Below are positions 48,235 to 60,072 of a stretch of 64,000 nucleotides of DNA, in pieces. Position numbers and translations under genes: made by a program. How positions within the stretch are numbered: position 1 is the stretch's first letter; each line of letters opens with the position of its first letter. A model generated the notes under the pieces. It saw nothing but the letters and a program-made list of their open reading frames with translations. It was not told where the DNA came from and did no database searches. The stretch is from Acarospora socialis (lineage: Eukaryota; Ascomycota; Lecanoromycetes; Acarosporales; Acarosporaceae): contig JAMYGW020000010.1 of assembly GCA_025617375.2 (NCBI GenBank), forward strand, positions 372,001-436,000, in the 5' to 3' direction.

Positions 48235-48552
48235 TGTTATGTCTCAACTGAGATTTCTTGATTATAGAGCTAAGATTTTGTGCTTCATGATATAAAGATT
48301 CAAAGATTCTAGATAAACAGTAGCTTTCTATTGCATAACTAGATGAGTTGAACACAATTGATCTCATAAGAGAATTGATTCTACTATATAGAATTGAGCA
48401 CACTGACACACTCAGCATTTCAGTGTTCTGATGTGCTCTCAGACATATGTTCATGAGAGAATGCTCAGCATTTTGTTGTTTCATGCTTGAGATTACACTA
48501 TCTCAGATGTACTTCTTGTCCTGTTGTTTCTTTCTAGAGTATGGCTGTAACA
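48235..48552 (-). repeat. 5' LTR of copy B
   Basis: 318 bp, followed on the plus strand by the AACAG duplication and the remaining reverse-transcriptase part of copy C. Confidence 0.85.
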
Positions 48553-48816
48553 AACAGCATAACAATGTACTCATAATGTTCATATCTTGTTCAGAATGCT
48601 GTCTTTCATTTTTTATCTTCTTTCATTCTAACTCAGTAATAGACATTCTTAAGATTTAAGCTCATGAATCACTTAGTCTTCTCTAACTGATCTTGCAACT
48701 CTTTTATCAATGGTAGAAAATAACTATCTTGATGAGTTATCTCATTGAGTTGTCTATAATCAACACATAGTTGTTTCTTGTCATCTTTCTTCAGTACAAA
48801 TAGAATTGAATATTCT

Positions 48817-49133
48817 TGTTACATCTCAACTGAGATTCCTCAATTATAGAGCTAGAGTTTGTGCTCTTTGATATAGAGGTCCAAAGGTTCTAGATAAACA
48901 GTAGCTTTGTATTGTGTAACTAGATGAGTTGAACATGATTGATTTCATAAGAAAATCAATCCTACTATATAGAAATGACCACACTGACACACTCAGTGTT
49001 TCAGCATTCTGGTGTGCCTTCAGGCACATGTTCATGAGGAAATGCTCAGCATTTCATCATTTCATGCTCAAGATTACACTACTTCAAGCATATCCCTTGT
49101 TCTGTTATTTCCTTCTAGAGTATGATCATAACA
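48817..49133 (-). repeat. 3' LTR of copy D
   Basis: 317 bp. It pairs with 54,536-54,852, with mainly transition differences. Confidence 0.85.
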
Positions 49134-49214
49134 TTATTTCTTCTCTCTCAGGTGCTAGTCCTCTAGAATCTATTTAAGCAAGAGTATATATCAGCACCTG
49201 CTCACCACATTCTG

Positions 49215-49670
49215 ATGATGCACTTGAAATTTAAAAATTGACTTTGTCTTGCTGATACTATATTTTGTAAAGGAAATTCTGCACTTGTCCCTTGTGATTG
49301 TTGTCTAGACATCAACCTCTCTTGTATCACAATGTCTCTTGATTCATTGACCTCATCTGACTCCTCTAAGTCTGCAAAGTGTGCTGAGTGTGTGTGTTGA
49401 GGTTGTTTCTGTGTTGGTCTCTCTCTTGACTCTCTTGAGTCTGTTTGCTTCAAAATCAAAAATGAGCTCTCTCAAGCTCTCAATGAGCAACTTCCCACAC
49501 TTTTAACAAAAATTGCTAGGTTGCAGAAAACCTTGAAACAGTCTGAAACTTGAATTGATACAAAAGCAAGGTGTCTTGCTGAGGAACTTGCTGATGATAA
49601 TGATGGAATGAAGAATGAGAATTCTCAATCATTGTTGCAACTCATTGACATGATGTCTCCATTCTTCTGA
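49215..49670 (+). other. Antisense Cys-rich region inside copy D
   Basis: DNA closely similar to the antisense frame of copy B, in the same position between integrase and 3' LTR. Not intact. Confidence 0.5.
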
Positions 49671-52600
49671 GCTAATCTTGACTTCTTTTCTCAAAACATT
49701 GAAGTGTTCTTGCACAGTTCTTGAGGTTCCCCTTGGGTTCTCAGGTGTTTTCTGATGTATTGTATTCTTTTCATTTTACAAGATAATGAGCTTTTTCACT
49801 AATCATTCTCTTCCCTAGAATGTTCTTGACTTCATATTCTTTGTTGAGTTCAACAGGCATTTCCATGATCTGAAGTGGTATGAACTGGTTGCAACACTGT
49901 AGCATGAATGCATGAAATACTGAATGTATTCTCATTTTCTTGAGTAAGTCTAGCTCATAGCTTAATCCTTTGATGTTTCATGTGATCTTGAATGATTCAA
50001 TGCTTTTGTTCTTCAGCTTCTTGCTCTTTCTCTTTGTCTGTATGTTATTCATTCTTAGATATACTCTTTCTTCTTCTTCAAATGATTTTACTTCTGTTGC
50101 TTGTTCCTTCTGCTGTTCAATTCATTCTGTTAGGTCTCAGTGCAGTTTTTTCATCTGTGCAATGTTCAGAATCACTTTTTGACTCTGTGATCTGTGTTCT
50201 CTTGAATCTCATCATATCTCTGAGTTGTATTCATAGCTCACATAGAAAGGTGTTTCTTTCATGGTTTTGTTTCTTGTGTTGTTGTATGCAAACTGTGCTG
50301 TTGACAACAGCCATACTCAGTCATTCTGATTCTTGTTGATATAGTGTCTCAAGTATGTCTTTACTGTCTGATTCATTCATTTGCTTTGTTCATCTGTCTG
50401 TGAGTGATATGCCATTGACATCTTGTGCTTTATTCTGAGTTCTGCTGTAAGCATTTCTCAAAACTTGCTTGTAAACAGCTTGTCTCTGTCAGTGATAAAT
50501 TCCTTTGGTAGTCTGTGATTGCTAATCAATTCTTTCAGTATCATGCATGTCAATATTGGTGCTGTTGTGGTTTCTTTGAATGAAATGAACATTGTGTACT
50601 TTGTCAATCTGTTCACTATGATCAATATACTATCAAATCTTATCCCCCATGCTGGGTCCTTGAACAGTGACAGCTTCATAATGAAGTTCATTGTAACTGA
50701 TTTTCATGGTGTGCTCAGTGCATTCAGTCATGTTACTTCATCATATCATTTATCTCAGTTGACCTTGTTTCTTCAGCATGAATCACACACAGCAATTATC
50801 TTGATGACTCAATTTCTGAGATCACTAACATTGTGTCTTCTTTGCACTAGATTCTCTGTGCATTTAACTTCTAAGTGTTCTTTGATTCTGTCATGATGAC
50901 ACATTCTAATGAGTTCTTCATCTGTCAAGAGGTTCTGCTTCATCTTGTACATTGCTGTTAAGCTCTTCATGAGAATTTTGTTGTTGTCTTCACTCAGAAT
51001 TCTGATGTGTATTGTCTGTATATCTTCATGATCAGATCATCTACTCAAGGCATCTGCTTCTTCATTCTCATTACTTTTCTTGTAATGAATCTGGAATTCA
51101 TAATCTGCTAACTGCTCTGCTCAACAAACTTGTCATTGATTGAGTTGCTTTGTTGTTGCAAAGTTTCTCAGATTCTTGTGATCTGTGTAGATCTGAATTG
51201 ACTTGCTTGTTTCTGCAAGATAAGATCTTCAGTCTTGCAGTGCTTTCACTATTGCAAGAAGTTTCTTGTCATGAACCTCATATCTTTTCTTGAGTTCTGA
51301 TAGTTTTCTAGATCAGTATGCTATGAATTTCTGCTGCTCTTTCTCAATCTGATATAAGCATGCTTCTACTGCAAAATCTGAAGCATCAGTTTTCAGTATC
51401 TTTTCACATGTTGAATTGAGTATTCTCAGGTGCACTTTTCCACTAAGACTTCTCTTTAATATGTGGAATGCATTCTCCTGTTCTTTGTCTCAATGTCATT
51501 TTTTGCTTTTGTGTGTCAAGCACATTAGTGGTTCCACAATCCTTGCATAATTCAGTACAAACTTTCAGTAGTAGTTCATCAATTCTAGAAAGACCTGTAC
51601 TTTCTTGATTCATTTTAGTCTTAATCAGTTTCTGACTGCTTCTGTCTTCTTTGAATTCTTCTCAATCTGTTCAGGTTGAATTACATAGTCTAGAAACTCA
51701 ACTTTCTTGGTCTCAAACCTGCTTTTTGACTTTTTCACATATAGAGCTTGCTCATTGAGCCTTGCCAGTACCTTGCACACATACTCACAGTGCTCTTCAA
51801 GATCTTCTGAGTATATCAGGATGTCATCAAGGTACATGATCACAAAATCATTGAGATATTCTTTCAACATGTCATTGATCAATCTCTGAAAGGTGACTGG
51901 GGCATTCTTTAGCTCAAATGACATAACAGTGTACTCATAATGTTTATATCTCATTCAGAATGCCATTTTCCATTCTTTCTCTTCTTTCATCCTGACTTGA
52001 TAATAGGCATCTTTAAGGTCTAAGCTCATGAACCACTTAGTCTTACCTAATTGGTCTTGCAACTCTTCTATCAATGGTAGTGGATAACTATCTCAGTGAG
52101 TTATCTCATTGAGTTGTCTGTAGTTGACACACAGTCATTTTCTGCCATCTTTCTTTGGTACAAACAGAATCAGATATTCTACTGGTGACTTTGATGATCT
52201 GATGAATTCTCTCTTCAGATTCTCATCAAGGTAAGTTTTAACTTTCTTGAGTTGGTCCTCACTCATGGGGTATAGTGGCATTCACTTAGATTGCTTTTCA
52301 CCCAGTAGTGATATCTTGTGATCTCATGACTTATGCTCTGGTAAGCTCATTTCTGACTGTTTGGGGATCTCATATGTGTCTTTGATTGTGCATATTTCCT
52401 TTGTAACTCAATCAATTCATGAATTCTTTTTGTGTAACCAGAGCATCCCTAGTACCACATCATATCTGATTGATCTCATAACATCAAACATTATTTCTTG
52501 TGAGTTTCCAAGAATTGAGACCTCCACACAGGTTTCCTCATCAATTCTTTTGATGAATTCATTTGTCATGTGTACATTGAATGGACAGTGCACTCACTGT

Positions 52601-54535
52601 GTCACTAATTCTAGCATGTCAACTACTCTTTGATTTATAATATTACTGTCTGCTCCAGAATCTACCAATGCATTGATCTGGTGTTCATTAATCATGATCT
52701 TGATTCATACTCAATGATCATTGTCTTGTTTCTGAGATGCTGCTAGCTCCTTATTCTCTAGTCTTGTTGAGGGAGCTTCTCATTTTTTGACTCATTCAGT
52801 CATTTGACTCATCTTCAAAGTTCTTGAAACCATTCTGGTTCCCTTCTGATCATAAGACTGACATACTTTAGACTGTACTGCTCAATGTGTCTCTCTGAAT
52901 GTAGTTGAAGTTTGTACTGATTGTACTCTGTCTGCAACTGACTCTTCAAGACTCTTACTCTTTGCAGAAATTCAGATGATATATACTCTTCACTGAAGAT
53001 TCATCTGTCTTCATTCTGCATGATATATCCTTCAGATAAGTGTATCTCAATCTTGTGACTCTTTGTCTTTTAAACAAGAAATTTTGATATTGTCACATCA
53101 TTGCTGTCAAGACATTCATTTCTAACAGCTGTCATCAGCTTCTCTAGCTGATTGTATGTCTTTTGTTTCTTTGCATTCTTGTGCTGCACTTTTCATTTTC
53201 AGACTTGCATTTCTTGCTCAAGCTCTCACTTCTCAAACTGAAGCTTTTCTTCTTTCAATGTTCATTGTTGATTCTCAGAGTGCTGACATGCTGTCTTCAG
53301 CCTCATGTTGACTTCTCATTGATCAACTTTCTCTTGATTCACATTCAAATTCAAGACAATCCAGATACTATCACTGTAGTCTTCTTCTACCTGAATATCT
53401 CAAGTATCAACTTCTTTGATCTCAGTCTCTAGAACACATAGTTCTTTTCTCACAGTGTTGTCTGATCTGAACCATTCTGTGATATTGTAAGCTTCTTGTT
53501 TCTGGTGTGACTTCTTTGAATAATATTTGACTTTGTTCTTGCTGTTCATGTGAGTTCAACACATGTCATCAAAGCAAGCTGTTCAGCTAAGATTGTCATG
53601 CACTACTTTCTTAGTTGTGATTGCAGCTTCCTTTCTTTCTTTTCTGAGTTTCTTGCAATTCTGTGCAAGGTGTTCAGTAATATCACAGTTGTAGCATTTT
53701 TGCATTTCTCAGTAACTTGAAGACTTTCCTCTTGAGAATCATTTCTTTCTCTGTGGTGCTTTCTTCAGTTTTCACATCAAAGATCAATCTTGCTTCATCA
53801 TGTTGAGATTCATAGAGTCTAAGTAATGTCATCTTTGATTGCTTCTATCAGCTTGACCCATTCACTCTTGATGTCAGTAGCCTCTTTTTTCCATCTGTCT
53901 TTCTCATTGGCAGCTGTTTATCATGATTGTCTTGTTGATAAGTTCTTGCAGGTTGTCTGACCTGTTGCTTTGTACAATCTTGTTCTTGATAGATTCTTTC
54001 AAGTCTCAATAGTAAGTTGATGCTAACTGATTTGGGTTTCATTGTGTAAGTGCTGCAATCCATTGAAACTCTGCCACATACTTGACTGCAAATTCTTCTT
54101 GTCATAACATGTGAATCTTTCATTTCATCACACATTTCTCATCAACTACCCCAAAGATCCTTCTTAGCTCCTCTTTGAACTGCATTCAGTTTTCTATGCA
54201 AGATGTATTCTGCTCTTGATTGGGAATGCTCTTGATCATGAACTTGTTGAGCTGTGATTCAATTCAATTGAATGCCGTGTTCTTCATGTAGAATGTTGTG
54301 AACAAGACTCTGTTGATGTCACTTTCAAACTTCTTCTGATTGAAGTCAACATACAGATTGATTTGAGCAAGAAATTGTCTCAGATTTCATCAATCTCTCA
54401 TAAAGTTCTCTGAAGTCTTGACCTTAGATACTTTGTGATTGATGTTGACTATCTTTGTCAGTTCAGTGCTCTGCAACACATCACCTGAGGTTGATTCTTT
54501 GAATGACATTCTCTATATTGTAAGGATGTTCAAAG

Positions 54536-54852
54536 TGTTACATCTCAACTGAGATTTCTCAGTTATAGAGCTAGAGTTTGTGCTCTTTGATATAGAGATT
54601 CAAAGGTTCTAGATAAACAGTAGCTTTGTATTGCATAACTAGATGAGTTGAACACAATTGATTTCATAAGAAAATCAATCCTACTATATAGAAATGATCA
54701 CACTGACACACTCAGTGTTCCAGCATTCTGATGTGCCTTCAGGCACATGTTCACAAGAAAATGCTCAGCATTTCATCATTTCATGCTTGAGATTACACTA
54801 CTTCAAGTGTATCCCTTGTTCTGTTATTCTCTTCTAGGGTATGGTTGTAACA
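54536..54852 (-). repeat. 5' LTR of copy D
   Basis: 317 bp. The gag start lies about 26 bp downstream on the minus strand. Confidence 0.85.
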
Positions 54853-57649
54853 CATAACAAGATGCTCTAATTATGTGAAAAGAATCTGAGAATTGACTGA
54901 GTTACAAAAGAAATATGTGCAGTTAAGAACACATATAAGATTTCTGAACAATCAGAAATGAGCTTATCAGAGTATAAGTTATGAAATCACAAAATATTGC
55001 TATTGAATAAGAAGCAATCTAAGTGAATGTCATTATACTTAATGAGTGAGAATCAGCTCAAGAAAGTAAGAACTTATCTTGATGAGAATCTAAAGAAAGA
55101 ATTCATAAAATCATTCAAATCACTGACAGAATACTCAATTCTGTTTATATCAAAGAAGAACAACAGAAAACAACTATGTGTCAACTACAGATAACTCAAC
55201 AAGATAACACATCAAGATAGTTATTTTCTATCATTGATAGAAGAATTACAAGATCAATTAGACAAAGTTAAGTGATTCACAAGCTTAGATCTTAAGAATG
55301 TCTATTATCAAGTTAAAATGAAAGAAGATAAAGAATGAAAAATGACATTCTGAACAAGATATGAACATTATGAGTATACTGTCATGTTATTTGAGTTAAA
55401 AAATGCATCTGTTATCTTTCAGAGATTGATCAATGACATATTGAAAGAATATCTCAATAATTTTGTGATCACATATCTTAACAATATTCTGATATACTCA
55501 GAAGATCTTGAAGAATACTGTGAGCATGTGTGCAAAATATTGACAAAACTCAAAGAAAGAGTCTTGTACATGAAAAAGTCAAAAAGCAGGTTTGAGATCA
55601 AGAAAGTTGAGTTTTTAAACTATATAATTCAATCTAAACAAATCAAGAAGAATTCAAAGAAAACAGAAGCAGTCAGAAACTGATTAATATTAAAAAGAAT
55701 CAAGAAAGTACAGGTCTTTCTAGAGTTAATGAACTATTATTGAAAGTTTGTATCAAATTATGCAAGAATTGTGAAATCACTAACACATTTGACATGCAAA
55801 AGCAAAAAATAGCATTGAAATAAGAAGCAGAAGAATGCATTTCATGTATTAAAGAAAAGTCTTAGTGAAATGACACATCTGAGAATACTCAATTCAGTAT
55901 GTGAAAAAACACTGAAAACTGATGTTTCAGATTTTGCAATAAAAACATATCTATATCAGATTGAGAAGAAACAACAGAAACTCATAACATATCAATTTAG
56001 AAAACTATCAGAATTCAAGAAAAAATATGAAATTCATGATAAAGAACTTCTTGCAATAGTGAAAGCACTACAAGACTGAAGATCTTATCTCACAAAAATA
56101 AGCAAGTCAATTCAGATCTACACAGATCACAAGAATCTGAGAAACTTTGCAACAACAAAGCAACTTAATCAACAACAAGTTCATTGAACAGAGCAGTTGA
56201 CAGACTATAAATTTCAGATTCATTACAAGAAAAGTAATGAGAATGATGAAGTAAATGTTTTGAGTAGACAATCTGATCATGAAGACATACAAACAATACA
56301 CATCAAAATTCTGAGCAAAGATGACAACAAAATTCTTATGAAGAGCTTAGCAGCAATGTACAAGATGAAATAAACACTCATGACAGACAAAAAACTCATA
56401 AAAATATGTCATTACAGCAGAATCAGAGAACACTTAGAAGTTAAATGCATCAAAGATCTAGTGCAAAGAAGACACAATGTAACAATTTTAGAAATTGAGT
56501 CATCAGAATGATTACTGTGTGCAATTCATGTTGAAGAAACAGAATCAGTCAAGATAAATGATATGATGAAGTAACACAACTAGATGCATCAGACACATTG
56601 TGAAAGTCAGTCATCATAAACTTCATTATAAAGTTATCACTGTTCAAAGACTCAGCATAAGAAATAAAATTCAATAGTATATTGATCATAGTGAACAGAT
56701 TGATCAAGTACACAATGTTCATTTCATTCAAGAAAACTGCAACAGCATCAGTATTGATGTACATTATACTGCAAGAATTGATTAGCAATCACAAGCTATC
56801 AAAAGAATTTATCATCAACAGAGACAAACTGTTTACAAGCAAGTTTTGAGAAACACTCACAGCAGAACTCAGAATAAAACACAAAATATTGATGACATAT
56901 CACTCACAGACAGACAGACAAAGTAAATGAATGAATCAGACAATAAAAATGTATTTAAAACACTATGTCAACAAGAATCAGAACAACTGAGTATGACTAT
57001 TGTCAATAGTACAGTTTGTGTACAACAACACAAGAAACAAGATCATGAAAGAGATGCTCTTCTATGTGAACTATGACTACAATTCAAAGATATGACAAGA
57101 TCTCAAAGAACATGAATCACAAAGTCAAAAAGTGATTTTGAACATCACTCAGATGAAGAAACTACATCAAAATCTAATGAAACAGATTGAACAGCAGACA
57201 GAATAAATGATGAAAACAAGATCATTTAAAGAAGAAAAAAAAGTATATCTGAGAACAGACAACATATAAATCAAAGAAAGAAACAAGAAGCTGAAAAATA
57301 AGAGCATTGAATCATTCAAGATCATATGAAACATCAAGAAACTAAGTTATGAGTTAAATTTACTCAAGAAAATGAGAATACACTCAGTATTTTATGCATT
57401 CATGTTACAGCATTGCAATCAGTTCATATCACTTCAAATCACTGAAACACCTGTCAAACTCAAAAAAGAATATGAAGTTGAGAACATTCTAAAAAGAAGA
57501 ATGATTAGTGAAGAAGCTCACTATCTCATAAAATGAAAAGACTACAATATCTCAGAAAATATCTGAGAACTCAAAGAGAATCTCAAGAACTGTGCAAGAA
57601 CACTTTGACATTTTGAGAAAAAAGATCAAGATTAATTCAGAAGAATGAA

Positions 57650-58090
57650 GACATTGTGTTGATGAGTTGTAATAATGATTGAGAATTTTCATTCTCTGTC
57701 TCATCATTATCATCTGCAAGCTCTTCAGCAAGACACTTTGCTTTTGTATCAATGTGAGCTTCAGACTGTTTTAAGGTTTTTTGCAATTTAGCAATTTTTG
57801 TTAAAAGTGTGAAAAGTTGCTCATCAAGAGTCTGAGAAAGCTTGTTTTCAGTTTTTGAACAGACAGACTCTAAAGAATCAAGAAAGAGATCAATGCAGAA
57901 ACAATCTCAATGCACACACTTGACACATTTTGCAGATCAGAACAAATCAGACAATATTAAGAAATCAGAAGACATCATAATGCAAGAGAAATCAATGTTT
58001 AAACAACAATCACACAGAATAGATGCAGAATTCTCTTTGTGAAATATGATATCAGTGAGACAAAGATGATTTTTGAATTTCAGATGCATT
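57650..58090 (-). other. Antisense Cys-rich region inside copy A
   Basis: Because copy A lies on the plus strand, its antisense frame is on the minus strand. It is again between integrase and 3' LTR and shares the coiled-coil part. Not intact. Confidence 0.5.
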
Positions 58091-58174
58091 GCTGAAAGAT
58101 GATGAGCAAAGTGCTGATATATACTCTCACTTAAATAGACTCTAGAGAACTAGTGCCTAGAAGAAAGAAGATGA

Positions 58175-58490
58175 TGTTATGATCATACTCTAATAAGAAA
58201 TAGTGAAACAAAAAGTACATCTGAGTGAGCATAATCTCAAGCATGAAATGACAAAACACCAGACATTTTCTCATGAGTATGTGCCAGAGACACACCAGAA
58301 CACTGAAACACTGAGTGTGTCAGTGTGTCTGTTTCTATATAGTAGAATTGATTTTCTTATGAAATTGATCATGTTCAACTCATCTAGTTATGCAATACAA
58401 AGCTACTGTTTATCTAGAATCTTTGAATCTTTATATCAAAGAGCACAAACCCTAGTCCTATAACCAAGGAATCTCAGTTGAAACATAACA
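58175..58490 (+). repeat. 3' LTR of copy A
   Basis: A 316-bp LTR starting TGTTATGATC and ending AAACATAACA, followed by the AAGTT duplication. Confidence 0.85.
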
Positions 58491-59164
58491 AAGTTGTACA
58501 ATTTTATTTCTAAAATTCTCTATTAATCTCTATATTAGAAAGATACATTATTCAGAGATCAATTAACAACTTTAAAAAACTCTACTACTGCAGAATTTGA
58601 TATTTCTTCAGATGATAGTTTGTTGATGTATTGTATGAGAATTGATGATCACAAAAAATGACTTATGTGCTTGTATTGAGAAATATATAGAATACTTGTG
58701 CTAGAAATATACACTATTGTCATCATTGACTGTGCAGACTGATTAGTTGATTAAGTTGACTGCAGTCAACTTAATTTACTCATATAATTCAGATTCTGAC
58801 ACTAGAGTTAATTAAAACAATGAAAGTAGTTAGAATACTGCACTTCTTGACAGCTTGTTATCTTAATGTATTAATACATATTTATTTTCTATTTAAAATA
58901 TTTAACTAATGTCTGAGTTATACAATCTAAATATATTTGAACTGTCTGTTTCTTCTGTTTCTTTTTTTTCTTCTTTTTTCTGATTTTATTGATCTTAATA
59001 TTCACATTGTAATCACATCTGATCATGTGATCATATCAGTAACAGTTGCTGTAAACATTTCAAAAATTCTCTGATATAAAAATACATTTCTATACATCAT
59101 TAATATCATATAACTTGAATTTCAGAAAGTAATACTTGAAATGAACTGTTCTCTCTATCACACT

Positions 59165-59686
59165 CAGTACATTTTTTTTTGTTCTTTTTCTCACTAAAAA
59201 GATGTCAGTAATGTGTAATGTTGTATATTACTGTAGATCATATGAATTAGAACTGTATAATAATTGCTTCAATATATAAAGTTTGCTGCAACATGCTGAT
59301 CATGACATGATTCTTTTTCAGCTGCATTTTGATTTTCATTTCATCTCTTCATTTCTTCAGAATCTGTGTCTGAGCATTGTTGAATTGAAATTCACTATTG
59401 TATATCTTCATATGATCAGTTTTTCAGATCAGTCTTCATATTAAAAAGTATTTACTCTGTCTTTCTGTGCTTGTGTCATATCATTGATGACTGAAATGAA
59501 GATGATCATTGTTGTAGTTGATGAGTTTGTTCATACAACAATGAGAGTGTTGATTATCTACTTATAGATCACGATTTCTCTACTACAATCTATGACTATG
59601 TGTTGTTAATGGTGAATATTCATTAACACTTTGTGAAAATTTGAAAAAAATTTGATGTGTCGGTAACCTCGTTATCGTCCACCGTA
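59165..59686 (-). repeat. Right long terminal inverted repeat of outer element
   Basis: The mirror of the left arm, about 0.52 kb, longer by a few small insertions. The outermost bases read ...CCTCGTTATCGTCCACCGTA. Confidence 0.8.
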
Positions 59687-59692
59687 CGGGTA
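59687..59692. repeat. Right target-site duplication CGGGTA
   Basis: Matches 34,648-34,653 and marks the return to ordinary host DNA. Confidence 0.8.
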
Positions 59693-60072
59693 GCTGAGGT
59701 TTTGTTGCAACGGAATTATCCGGCGGATATATGAGCATGAAAATAACAACTCGATGACCATGATTATGATCCTAGCCCTCTTTTTGGGAGCCTACCTAAG
59801 TACAGTAGCTTGAAGGTGGTCTACAGAATAATAATATAGTACTACAATTATTGCTATCTTTTCACGACCGTACACTGCCTGCTGTAAGATACAACCGTCA
59901 TGCTTCTAATGCTTTATAAGTCAATGAATGAGCTCACTTCCAGCGTTTACCGGAAACATAACCAAGCACTTGTTGAATCCGCGTCACACCGAGTTGTCCG
60001 AGTGCTTGACCAATCAGAAGTCAAGCGAGGATCAGAAAGCCACCAGATCTATCCTCGTTATCAGCATACCTC
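59693..60072. other. Host intergenic DNA right of the island
   Basis: Base composition returns to that of the gene arms at once. It should contain the 3' region of the NADH dehydrogenase gene. It is also the DNA that lay directly upstream of URB1 before the insertion. Confidence 0.5.

Larger units (their letters stand above)
42515..48552 (-). mobile_element. Ty3-type retrotransposon B (full-length layout, fossil)
   Basis: A 6,038-bp minus-strand copy with two 318-bp LTRs and target duplication AACAG (42,510-42,514 and 48,553-48,557). Parts from 5' to 3' on the minus strand are the gag start at about 48,208, a CCHC zinc knuckle near 47.35-47.40 kb, protease near 46.0-46.4 kb, reverse transcriptase near 45.1-45.95 kb, RNase H near 44.6-45.05 kb, integrase near 43.8-44.4 kb, and an antisense frame at 42,911-43,365 before the 3' LTR. 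It lies inside the reverse-transcriptase region of copy C. Broken in many places, though all parts are represented. Confidence 0.88.
39402..48816 (-). mobile_element. Ty3-type retrotransposon C (partial, interrupted by B; fossil)
   Basis: Minus-strand copy in two pieces, 39,402-42,514 and 48,553-48,816, separated by copy B. It retains a 3' LTR, an antisense Cys-rich frame, integrase (about 40.6-41.4 kb), RNase H (about 41.4-41.9 kb) and part of reverse transcriptase, which continues across B. The rest (remaining reverse transcriptase, protease, gag and 5' LTR) is missing where copy D begins. Its LTR is longer and clearly more divergent than those of A, B and D, so it is probably a separate subfamily. 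Broken in many places. Confidence 0.8.
48817..54852 (-). mobile_element. Ty3-type retrotransposon D (full-length layout, fossil)
   Basis: A 6,036-bp minus-strand copy with two 317-bp LTRs. Parts are gag about 52.95-54.51 kb, protease about 52.3-52.7 kb, reverse transcriptase about 51.5-52.3 kb (an open stretch near 51.63-51.95 kb keeps the family's YLDD box, YLDDILIYSEDLEEH), RNase H about 50.95-51.45 kb, integrase about 49.9-50.9 kb, and an antisense Cys-rich frame about 49,215-49,670. The bases next to the two LTRs do not match (ATTCT and CATAA): its left side abuts copy C and its right side abuts copy A. It retains more GG/CC than the outer layers, so it looks comparatively young. Broken in many places. 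Confidence 0.85.
38896..58490 (+). mobile_element. Ty3-type LTR retrotransposon A (outermost copy, fossil)
   Basis: Bounded by two LTRs in plus orientation and by the 5-bp target duplication AAGTT (38,891-38,895 and 58,491-58,495). Its own parts are the 5' LTR, the start of gag (about 39,238-39,401), the end of protease and reverse transcriptase (about 54.86-55.7 kb), RNase H (about 55.87-56.35 kb), integrase (about 56.4-57.35 kb), an antisense frame (57.65-58.09 kb) and the 3' LTR. PR-RT-RH-INT order is that of Ty3/gypsy. The middle, from late gag to protease, is absent, and copies C, B and D sit there. Broken in many places; the oldest-looking of the four copies. Confidence 0.85.
34654..59686. 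mobile_element. 25-kb composite island: inverted-repeat element holding nested Ty3 retrotransposons (fossil)
   Basis: The block starts TACGGTGGACGATAACGAGG and ends with its reverse complement, flanked by CGGGTA on both sides. Outer material is 34,654-38,895 and 58,491-59,686, about 5.4 kb. The rest is later retrotransposon insertions. The outer part carries long inverted repeats and an integrase-like remnant near 36.5-37.5 kb. The 6-bp duplication with long inverted repeats and an integrase recalls Polintons, but I see no sign of polymerase or capsid genes and the length is far too small. A small integrase-type inverted-repeat transposon is more likely. It is broken throughout and looks old, since nearly all CpG, CC and GG are gone except in the outer ~45 bp at each end. 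Confidence 0.8.

Noticed and set aside
34654-59686. A centromere or regional AT isochore
   Set aside because: The block has exact inverted-repeat ends and a flanking duplication, and its interior is explained by identifiable nested elements.
34654-59686. A Polinton/Maverick or a Starship
   Set aside because: The 6-bp duplication and long inverted repeats recall Polintons, but the outer element is only about 5.4 kb and shows no polymerase- or capsid-like remnant. Starships lack such inverted repeats and carry a tyrosine recombinase near one end, which I do not see.
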